Positions 43,177 through 50,748 of a stretch of 64,000 nucleotides of DNA are shown piece by piece. Positions within the stretch are counted from its first letter, which is position 1, and each line of letters starts with the position of its first letter. The translations under genes were made by a program, and so were the position numbers. The stretch is from positions 30,278 to 94,277 of the forward strand of contig NZ_KB907271.1 of assembly GCF_000381905.1 (NCBI RefSeq), in the 5' to 3' direction. The stretch is from Paenibacillus fonticola DSM 21315. GTDB lineage: Bacteria; Bacillota; Bacilli; Paenibacillales; Paenibacillaceae. The notes beneath the pieces are model-generated. The model was not told where the DNA came from. It was given only the letters and a program-made list of their open reading frames with translations, and made no database searches.

Positions 43177-44628
43177 TTGAACAAAGAAATAAAAGATATA
43201 AACGTCGATTTACCCGTAATTCCCGAACATTCGGTAACGATTACCGACTTTGGCGCTATCGGCGACGGAGTATATGACAATACAGACGCGTTTCATGAAG
43301 CGATTGATGCCTGCTCGAGGAAGGGAGGGGGCAAGGTGGTCATTCCTCCCGGAATTTGGCTAACTGGCCCGTTAACGCTGCAGAGCCGCATCGAATTGTA
43401 CGCCTCCGCCGGGGCGCTGATCGTATTCAGCAAGAACTTTGAAGACTACCCGATCCACATGTCAACTTTTGAGGGCAAGCAAGTATTCCGCTGCCAATCT
43501 CCTTTAGACGGTGAAGGTCTGGAGGATGTTGCGATCACCGGCAGCGGCATATTCGATGGGGGCGGAGAAGCCTGGAGACCTGTCAAGAAATTTAAAATGA
43601 CGAACAACCAATGGAAGCAATTGATTCAATCGGGCGGTGTCGTCGACGATGAGGAGATTTGGTGGCCGACACCGGCGGCAAGGGATGGACAGGCAGCGGT
43701 GGCACAGCTAGAACAGACAGGAAGCAGCAATCCTAAAGATTATGAGCCTTTCAGGGCCTATTTGAGGCCTAATCTGCTCAGTTTGAGGAAATGCAGACGC
43801 ATTCTGCTGAGCGGCCCCACTTTTCAGAACTCTGCTGCCTGGTGCTTGCATCCATGGGCATCGGAACAGATTACGATTCAGAGCATTACTGTTCGTAATC
43901 CATGGTATGCGCAAAACGGGGACGGACTTGACATTGAATCCTGTAAATATGTGAAGGTGGAAGGATGCTCCTTCGACGTGGGAGATGATGCCATCTGCTT
44001 GAAGTCCGGGAAAAATGAAGCCGGGCGTCTGCTCGGGCTGCCCAGCGAGAAGATCAGCATTCGGAACTGTACGGTATACCATGGTCACGGCGGAATTGTC
44101 GTCGGAAGCGAAATGTCGGGCGGAATTAAGGACATTTATGTTTCGGACTGTACGTTTATCGGCACCGATGTCGGCATTCGCTTCAAAAGCTGCCGTGGCC
44201 GCGGCGGCGTAGTCGACAATATTTTCATTGAACGGATCCGGATGCGGGATATCGCCGGAGACGCGATCTCATTTGATTTATTTTACGAAATGAAAGCTGG
44301 CCTAGGGGTACATCCAGAGGAAGTGACGCTGCCGGTTAGTTCGGAAACGCCGGTATTCCGGAATGTATGGATTCAGGATATCGCGTGCATCGGCGCGCAG
44401 ACCGGTCTCTTTGTTCGCGGCTTGCCGGAAATGCCGGTAACAGATTTGTTCGTACAGCGGGCCACGATCACGAGTAAGAAAGGTATTGTATGCCGGAATA
44501 CTAAGAACTTGAGTATTCAAGATGTGGATCTCTACATACAAGAGAAGCCGCTGCTTTCCCAGTACCGATGCCAGAATCTCCAGGTTGAGAATGTCAACGA
44601 AAAGGAACTGGGGGGAGAGAGCAATTAA
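43177..44628 (+). CDS. GH28 polygalacturonase-type glycosidase (cytoplasmic)
   Basis: Right-handed beta-helix hydrolase of 483 residues acting on galacturonan oligomers. GH28 catalytic set in order: NGDGLDI (Asp), GDDAICLKSG (Asp pair), GHGGIVVG (His), RFKSCRG (Arg-x-Lys). N-terminal TDFGAIGDGVYDNTDAFHEAIDAC is the usual helix cap. No signal peptide, so it likely works as an exo-enzyme on imported oligosaccharides. Start TTG 43177, 8 bp after GGAGG. Lies between GH95 and the pectate lyase in one direction. Confidence 0.92.
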   Translation: MNKEIKDINVDLPVIPEHSVTITDFGAIGDGVYDNTDAFHEAIDACSRKGGGKVVIPPGIWLTGPLTLQSRIELYASAGALIVFSKNFEDYPIHMSTFEGKQVFRCQSPLDGEGLEDVAITGSGIFDGGGEAWRPVKKFKMTNNQWKQLIQSGGVVDDEEIWWPTPAARDGQAAVAQLEQTGSSNPKDYEPFRAYLRPNLLSLRKCRRILLSGPTFQNSAAWCLHPWASEQITIQSITVRNPWYAQNGDGLDIESCKYVKVEGCSFDVGDDAICLKSGKNEAGRLLGLPSEKISIRNCTVYHGHGGIVVGSEMSGGIKDIYVSDCTFIGTDVGIRFKSCRGRGGVVDNIFIERIRMRDIAGDAISFDLFYEMKAGLGVHPEEVTLPVSSETPVFRNVWIQDIACIGAQTGLFVRGLPEMPVTDLFVQRATITSKKGIVCRNTKNLSIQDVDLYIQEKPLLSQYRCQNLQVENVNEKELGGESN

Positions 44629-44703
44629 ATAGCATCTGTCTATGAAAGGGGGTGATTGTTAATAAACCAGGTTCTGATTACAAAATGATCAGGAGGTATG
44701 CAT

Positions 44704-46908
44704 ATGAAAGCAACTAAATGGTTGAAGCAGATGCTTGTCGGCGTACTGCTGTTCACGAGCTTTCCTGGTGTGGCAGTTTATGCAGAAGAGAGCCAGGAGT
44801 CAGCGAAACCGCCGAATTCTCTGCAACCCTCTGCTTTTCCGGGGGCTGAAGGGGGAGGCAAGTACACTACCGGCGGACGGGGCGGGGAAATATACGAAGT
44901 AACGACACTTGCCGACTCTGGTCCCGGTTCGCTTCGGGAGGCTGTAAGCGCCGGAAATCGAACCGTTGTTTTTCGGGTTGGCGGAATCATTCAACTGGAA
45001 TCTCCATTAAAAATTATCGGAGATAACCTGACGATCGCCGGTCAAACGGCACCGGGAGATGGCATAACCGTCATCGGGTATCCGACGACCTTCGAGGGCA
45101 ACAACCTGATCGTCAGGTACATGCGTTTTCGGCTAGGCGATGCGAATGTAACCGAAGCAGATTCATTTGGCGGACGTTATAAGAAAGACATCATCATTGA
45201 TCATTGTTCGTTCAGTTGGTCTGTTGACGAAGTGTTGAGCCCATACGGAAACGAGAATGTTACCGTGCAATGGTCCATCATTGCGGACGCGATGCATATT
45301 AGCAAGCACGCTAAAGGCAGGCATGGCTACGGCGGAATATGGGGCGGGAAAAATACCAGCTTTCATCATAACTTAATTGCCAACAATTCAAGCCGCAACC
45401 CTGCTTTTGATAGCACGGCCGGCAATTCTCATGATTTCCGCAACAATGTCATCTACAACTGGGGCTTTTTTGCCTCATACGGAGGCAAGGGCGCGGTGAC
45501 CAATATGATCAACAATTACTATAAGCCTGGCCCGGAAACGGAAGTTATTCGCTTTATGAATGCGGAGACTACCGGAAGCTATTATATCGCCGGGAACGTA
45601 ATGGACGGATACCCGGATTTTACGGAGGATAATTGGTCTGGTGTTCATAAATATCCCGATTATGTGAAGTTGGATTCCCCGATTTCATTTGCCAACCCGC
45701 TGCCGACGGAATCCGCTGAACAGGCTTATGAAGCAGTCATGCAAAATGCAGGAGCCACACTACCGAAGCGGGATGCCATCGATGCCAGAATCATCAATAA
45801 CGTGATTCATCGAACAGGAACCCATATCAATTCCCAAACCGAGGTAGGCGGATATCCGCTTATTGAACAAGTGAATTCTCTATTCGAAGATGATGATCAT
45901 GATGGAATGCCTAATTCGTGGGAACTCGCTCAGGGGTTAGACCCTAACGATCCAAGCGACCGTAATGTGATCAATGCGGAGGGGTATACGAACTTGGAGT
46001 TGTATTTGAACTCCATCCAAGGAAACGGTTCAGTTAATCCCTCTGTAACCATTACATTACCGGCTAACAACGCGGTTATCGAGAGCGGTTCCACGGTAAT
46101 GTTCCATACGGACGTTTCCGATAAGGATGGTACTGTCACGAAGGTGGAGTTTTATCGTAATGGAGAAAAAGTAGGAGAAGACAAAAGCAAGCCTTTTCAC
46201 TTCAAATGGAAAGATGCTGCAAATGGAACTCATTATTGGGTCGCAAAAGCTATCGATGATTCAGGCACATCGGCCTTCTCGACAAATGTGGTCATTCATG
46301 TAAATACGAGAGGGAGCATCACGCCATGGAAAGCTGCAGATGTCGGTAACCCGGGGATTCCGGGACATACAGAGCTTGGCGAATCTCCCGATGAACTAAT
46401 CATCAAGTCGGCTGGAGATATCGGCGGCACGAAGGATGCTTTTCATTTTGCATACCAGGAAATCACGGGGGACGCAGCCATTGTCGCTAAAGTTGAAAGC
46501 GTTACCGCGACCAATGAGGAAGCGGAAGCAGGCCTGATGTTTCGTAATAGCCTGAAGGAGGATTCCCCGTTTGTTTCCCTTCTCGTTCCATATATTAGAA
46601 CGGGCAAAAGAGGCGTTACCCTGAGTCGGGCGGAGGAGGGGGGAGAGGTGTCAAGAATTCAGCCGGATCAGGAATTTCAACTGCCTTATTGGATCAAGCT
46701 TGTCCGGCGGGACAACCAATTCACATCTTTTATTTCTCCAGATGGAATCGACTGGATTCCCGTAGGGACAGTGGACGTAGACTTATCTGAAAAAGTGTAT
46801 GTTGGTTTAGTGGCTGATGCGGCCAAAGTGAACAACGAAGTAGAGAAATATAATACTTCCAGGTTTTCTAATGTGCAAATTACAAATAGAGCCGATTTCA
46901 ATCCGTAA
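44704..46908 (+). CDS. secreted pectate lyase (PL1) with Ig-like and beta-sandwich domains
   Basis: Exported 734-residue lyase that would cut polygalacturonan outside the cell. Signal peptide (MLVGVLLFTSFPGVAVYA). PL1 domain (about 30-400): AFPGAEGGGKYTTGGRGGEIYEVTTLADSGPGSLREAV, IIIDHCSFSWSVDE (conserved Asp-His), HGYGGIWGGKNTSFHHNLIANNSSRNP with the catalytic-type Arg. Then a Ca-loop-like DDDHDGMPNSWE, a bacterial Ig-like domain (about 440-530, VTITLPANNAVIESGSTV) and a DUF1349-like sandwich (about 540-728). AGGAGG is 7 bp before ATG 44704 and only 1 bp before ATG 44698. A decayed C-terminal piece follows. Confidence 0.9.
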   Translation: MKATKWLKQMLVGVLLFTSFPGVAVYAEESQESAKPPNSLQPSAFPGAEGGGKYTTGGRGGEIYEVTTLADSGPGSLREAVSAGNRTVVFRVGGIIQLESPLKIIGDNLTIAGQTAPGDGITVIGYPTTFEGNNLIVRYMRFRLGDANVTEADSFGGRYKKDIIIDHCSFSWSVDEVLSPYGNENVTVQWSIIADAMHISKHAKGRHGYGGIWGGKNTSFHHNLIANNSSRNPAFDSTAGNSHDFRNNVIYNWGFFASYGGKGAVTNMINNYYKPGPETEVIRFMNAETTGSYYIAGNVMDGYPDFTEDNWSGVHKYPDYVKLDSPISFANPLPTESAEQAYEAVMQNAGATLPKRDAIDARIINNVIHRTGTHINSQTEVGGYPLIEQVNSLFEDDDHDGMPNSWELAQGLDPNDPSDRNVINAEGYTNLELYLNSIQGNGSVNPSVTITLPANNAVIESGSTVMFHTDVSDKDGTVTKVEFYRNGEKVGEDKSKPFHFKWKDAANGTHYWVAKAIDDSGTSAFSTNVVIHVNTRGSITPWKAADVGNPGIPGHTELGESPDELIIKSAGDIGGTKDAFHFAYQEITGDAAIVAKVESVTATNEEAEAGLMFRNSLKEDSPFVSLLVPYIRTGKRGVTLSRAEEGGEVSRIQPDQEFQLPYWIKLVRRDNQFTSFISPDGIDWIPVGTVDVDLSEKVYVGLVADAAKVNNEVEKYNTSRFSNVQITNRADFNP

Positions 46909-46925
46909 ACCGTTTATTAGGTTAA

Positions 46926-47072
46926 CGATAATTTTGAAGACTTGGCAGCCGGTTCGGTTCCTGATTGATATATGGTAACCCTGATTCACAGGATGCCGAT
47001 CATACAGTTACTGTAAAGAACGTGCCCGCAAATTCCACAGGGAACGATTTTGCAGGGAATGAAATGCAATAG
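46926..47072 (+). pseudogene. decayed carbohydrate-enzyme C-terminal domain remnant
   Basis: After the lyase stop, one frame reads FEDLAAGSVPD then TGA; the next frame continues GNPDSQDADHTVTVKNVPA and ends at TAG 47070-47072. F-E-(x)-x-AAGSVP is a common opening of C-terminal sandwich domains in Paenibacillus pectate lyases. The frame break and stop mark it as a relic. Confidence 0.65.
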
Positions 47073-47101
47073 TTCTTTAACAGAAAATCTAGGAAGGACA
47101 T

Positions 47102-47138
47102 GCCCCCTAAGTTTCGTATGAATCTCGGGGGCTATTTT
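47102..47138 (+). terminator. terminator after the pectate lyase region
   Basis: GCCCCC / GGGGGC stem with a 19-nt loop followed by TATTTTAGTTTG; ends the GH28-PL1 transcripts. Confidence 0.8.
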
Positions 47139-47230
47139 AGTTTGTTTTTGCATAAATTAGGAACTTATGAGCTTCGGCGCAAAGTGTTCGCCATTCGGAC
47201 GCTTTTATTGTATTGGTCATTCAACCCATA

Positions 47231-47261
47231 TTTTTGCATTTAATGCAAAAATGTGTATACT
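47231..47261 (+). promoter_or_regulatory. P450 promoter overlapped by a 21-bp palindrome
   Basis: Palindrome TTTTTGCAT-TTA-ATGCAAAAA (47231-47251). Its left arm contains a -35 TTGCAT (47234-47239); 16 bp further is -10 TATACT (47256-47261). A repressor bound here would block the P450 gene, whose start is at 47347. Confidence 0.7.
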
Positions 47262-47346
47262 TGTATGGCAATAAGAGATCTGAACGAGGCCCTATCTTTG
47301 TGGAATTTTTGACGTTGCATATATCAGACAAGAAGGAGACCCACGG

Positions 47347-50300
47347 ATGGATAAGCAAACGAATCATATCATTCCCCAACCCAAAACTAAAGGCATTCTC
47401 GGAAATCTTCCTGACATTGATACGGATCAGCCCGTCCAGTCTTTAGTGAAGCTGGCTAAGGAGTACGGGCCTATTTTTAGAGTGGAACTGCCGGGTGGAC
47501 ACTTGACGCTCATATCCGGGCATCGGCTCGTTGAGGAGGCGTGCGATCAGTCCAGGTTTGACAAGAACGTCTGGAGCCCGCTGCAAAGAGTGCGAGCTTT
47601 TACGGGCGACGGCTTGTTCACCAGCTGGACTTACGAACCGAATTGGCAGAAAGCTCATCGCATTCTGCTCCCGAGCTTCAGTCAAAGGGCGATGCAAGGT
47701 TACCATAACGCGATGGTGGATATCGCCTTGCAGCTCGTTCAGAAATGGGCACGGCTCAATCCGGACGATGCGGTTCATGTCCCGGATGATATGACACGGC
47801 TAACCCTGGATACGATCGGGCTCTGCGGTTTTAATTTCCGGTTTAACAGTTTTTACCGGGATCAGCCCCATCCGTTCGTCGTCAGCATGTCCCGTGCTTT
47901 GGACGAAGCGATGAATCAGGGACAGCGGCTCGGCATTCAAAATAAATTGATGCTCATTACGAAGCGTCAGTTCCAGCACGATATTCAAGCGATGTTCTCA
48001 ACCGTGGACAAAATCATTTCGGAACGGCGCGCCAGCAAAACGGACAGCAAGGATGATTTACTGGCCCATATGCTCACCAGCAAAGACCCGGAAACCGGGG
48101 AGATGCTGGATGACGAGAATATCCGTTACCAGATTATTACGTTCCTGATCGCCGGGCACGAAACGACTAGCGGCCTGCTGTCCTTCGCCATCTATTTTCT
48201 CCTGAAAAACCCGGATAAGCTCCGGAAAGCTCAGGAAGAAGTCGACCGGATTCTCACCGGCTCCGTTCCGACCTACAAGAAGGTCAGGGAATTGAAGTAC
48301 ATTCGCATGATTTTAAATGAAAGTTTAAGGCTATGGCCGACGGCACCGGCGTTTTCTTTATATGCCAAAGAAGATACCGTCATCGGCGGGAAGTATGCGA
48401 TTCCCAAAGATGATACGGTCACTGTGCTAATCCCCCAGCTGCATCGCGACAAGGAGGCATGGGGAGAAGACGTCGAAGCGTTCCGTCCCGAACGGTTCGA
48501 GGATGAGGGGAAGATTCCGCATCATGCCTTCAAGCCCTTCGGCAATGGTCAAAGGGCGTGCATTGGGCAGCAGTTTGCCATGCATGAGGCCACGCTGACC
48601 CTGGGGATGGTGCTCAAGCACTTTGATCTGATCGACCATACCAATTACGAGCTAAAAGTCAAAGAGACGCTGACGCTGAAGCCGGATCAATTTACGATCC
48701 AGGTGAAAGTCAGACAGCAGCCGATGGCTGCTGCAGCGATTAGAGAAGAGGCGCCCAAACCGCAGGACAGCCCACTGAATATCGCAGCCAATCCGGATCT
48801 GAAAGGTCATAATACGCCCTTACTGGTACTATACGGCTCCAACCTCGGGACGGCGGAAGGCATAGCGCGCGAGCTGGCGGAGCATGGAAAGATGCTCGGC
48901 TTCAAGAGCGAATCGGCGAGCCTGGACTCGCGAATCGGCAAACTGCCCACAGAGGGAGCGGTGATAATCGTCTCCGCTTCGTATAATGGCAACCCCCCGG
49001 ATAACGGCAGACAGTTTGTGGAATGGCTGAGCGGGGAGGAAGAAGGAAAACTGCGAGGGGTGCGTTATACCGTCTTCGGCTGTGGAGACCATAACTGGGC
49101 TAGCACGTATCAACGGATTCCGGTCTATATCGATGAGCGTCTTGAAGTGCTCGGCGCTGCACGTTTAGTTGAACGCGGGGGAGGCGATGCCAGCGGCGAC
49201 TTCGAGAAAGAGTATGAAGAGTGGAGAGAGAGGCTGTGGGCTGGCATCATGGACGCTTTTGGGCTCACCTATAAGAAAGTGGATAAAAAAGAAAGCTCCC
49301 TTTCGATTAGCTATGTCAGCGGAATGACGGGCATGCCTTTAGCGGAAAGCTACGATGCCTTTCATGCAGAGGTCGTGCAGAACAAGGAGCTGCAGAGCCC
49401 TGATAGCCCTAGAAGCACGCGGTACATCGAGATTGAGTTGCCGGAAGGCGCTGATTATCAGGAAGGGGATCACTTGGGTGTGCTGCCGCGCAATCCCGCT
49501 GCTTTAATTCAGCGGGTTGTTGATCGCTTTCATCTGAATACGGATGACCATTTGCTGCTGGAGGGCGGCGGGCGCAGCATCGCTCACTTGCCCCTGGGAA
49601 GACCGATCAGCTTGCTGGATCTGCTTGGATATAGCGTCGAGCTGCAGGAGGCGGCCAGCCGTTCGCAATTGCGCGAAATTATCGCCTACACGACATGCCC
49701 GCCGCATAAGAAGGAGCTTGAAGCACTGCTGGAGGAGGAAACCTATAAGAGTGAGGTGCTCCACAAAAGAGTCAGCATGCTGGAGCTGATTGAGAAGTAT
49801 CCAGCCTGCGAGATGCGGTTTGACCGGTTCCTGGAGCTGCTTCCGCCTTTGAAGCCGAGGTACTACTCGATTTCAAGTTCGCCTAAGGCTCTCGGGACCA
49901 GGCTCAGCATTACGGTCGGTGTAGTCGAAGGGCCCGCACGCAGCGGGAATGGCCAATACCGGGGAATCGCTTCGAATTATTTACGAGACCGTCAGCCCGG
50001 CGAATCGGTCGTCGTATTTCTGCGCAGACCCGGGGCAGGATTCGAGCTTCCGGCTGACCCGCAAACGCCGATCATCATGGTCGGTCCCGGTACAGGCGTG
50101 GCGCCGTTTATCGGTTTCCTTCAGGGCCGCGAGGCTTTGCGGGCGGAAGGAGCCAAGCTTGGCGAGGCTCATCTGTATTTCGGCTGCAGAAAATCGGATG
50201 AAGATTTTATTTACAAGCAGGAGCTTGAAGGCTATGACCGTTCCGGTATCGTGAAGCTGCACACCGCTTTTTCCCGGCAGGATCCTTTAGCCAAGCAATA

Positions 50301-50529
50301 TGTTCAGCATAAGCTGAACGAGGATCGGGAGAACATTATTTCACTGCTGGAACAGGGAGGACGGTTGTATTTATGCGGAGACGGCACACGCATGGCTCCA
50401 GATGTAGAGGCCACAATCCGTGGAGCGTATCGGGAGATTCGCGGCAAGACCGAAGAAGAAGCTGCTGCTTGGCTCGACGATCTTCTTCTTAAAGGACAAT
50501 ACGCCAAGGACGTTTGGACGGGTGTATAG
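47347..50529 (+). CDS. self-sufficient cytochrome P450/NADPH-P450 reductase fusion (CYP102 type)
   Basis: Fatty-acid hydroxylase of 1060 residues, the P450BM3/CypD layout. Heme domain (1-460): FLIAGHETTS in the I helix, NESLRLWP (ExxR), FGNGQRACIGQQF with heme ligand Cys405. Flavodoxin-like FMN domain (about 490-640) with LYGSNLGTAEGIA. Ferredoxin-reductase part (about 670-1060) with FAD motif RYYSISSSP, NADPH motif GPGTGVAPFIGF and the C-terminal DVWTGV. Complete, no breaks. RBS AAGGAG 9 bp before ATG. In Bacillus such genes sit beside a TetR repressor; none is adjacent here. A pseudogene copy of part of a similar reductase lies at 56238. Confidence 0.96.
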   Translation: MDKQTNHIIPQPKTKGILGNLPDIDTDQPVQSLVKLAKEYGPIFRVELPGGHLTLISGHRLVEEACDQSRFDKNVWSPLQRVRAFTGDGLFTSWTYEPNWQKAHRILLPSFSQRAMQGYHNAMVDIALQLVQKWARLNPDDAVHVPDDMTRLTLDTIGLCGFNFRFNSFYRDQPHPFVVSMSRALDEAMNQGQRLGIQNKLMLITKRQFQHDIQAMFSTVDKIISERRASKTDSKDDLLAHMLTSKDPETGEMLDDENIRYQIITFLIAGHETTSGLLSFAIYFLLKNPDKLRKAQEEVDRILTGSVPTYKKVRELKYIRMILNESLRLWPTAPAFSLYAKEDTVIGGKYAIPKDDTVTVLIPQLHRDKEAWGEDVEAFRPERFEDEGKIPHHAFKPFGNGQRACIGQQFAMHEATLTLGMVLKHFDLIDHTNYELKVKETLTLKPDQFTIQVKVRQQPMAAAAIREEAPKPQDSPLNIAANPDLKGHNTPLLVLYGSNLGTAEGIARELAEHGKMLGFKSESASLDSRIGKLPTEGAVIIVSASYNGNPPDNGRQFVEWLSGEEEGKLRGVRYTVFGCGDHNWASTYQRIPVYIDERLEVLGAARLVERGGGDASGDFEKEYEEWRERLWAGIMDAFGLTYKKVDKKESSLSISYVSGMTGMPLAESYDAFHAEVVQNKELQSPDSPRSTRYIEIELPEGADYQEGDHLGVLPRNPAALIQRVVDRFHLNTDDHLLLEGGGRSIAHLPLGRPISLLDLLGYSVELQEAASRSQLREIIAYTTCPPHKKELEALLEEETYKSEVLHKRVSMLELIEKYPACEMRFDRFLELLPPLKPRYYSISSSPKALGTRLSITVGVVEGPARSGNGQYRGIASNYLRDRQPGESVVVFLRRPGAGFELPADPQTPIIMVGPGTGVAPFIGFLQGREALRAEGAKLGEAHLYFGCRKSDEDFIYKQELEGYDRSGIVKLHTAFSRQDPLAKQYVQHKLNEDRENIISLLEQGGRLYLCGDGTRMAPDVEATIRGAYREIRGKTEEEAAAWLDDLLLKGQYAKDVWTGV

Positions 50530-50554
50530 AGAATATGCTTATAGAGAATATGCT
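50525..50554 (+). repeat. 15-bp tandem duplication over the P450 stop codon
   Basis: TATAGAGAATATGCT occurs twice in a row; the first copy contains the TAG stop. Confidence 0.9.
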
Positions 50555-50562
50555 CTAGGAGA

Positions 50563-50623
50563 ATAACGCCCTCTAGTATTTATCCAAATTTGAATTTGGA
50601 GATATCTCGAGGGTTATTTTTTT
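50563..50623 (+). terminator. terminator of the P450 gene
   Basis: Long imperfect hairpin, outer stem ATAACGCCCTC / GAGGGTTAT and inner CCAAATT / AATTTGG, ending in seven T. Confidence 0.88.
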
Positions 50624-50748
50624 GAGCGGCCGAGAGCGCTGTTGCTAATTTAACGAATCAGTACCAATGTGAATAGTAGAGTACTAACTGAATGAATACT
50701 AGATAGTACCAACATCGGTTTGTTGCTATCCGGCCGGGCAGCCGTTCG

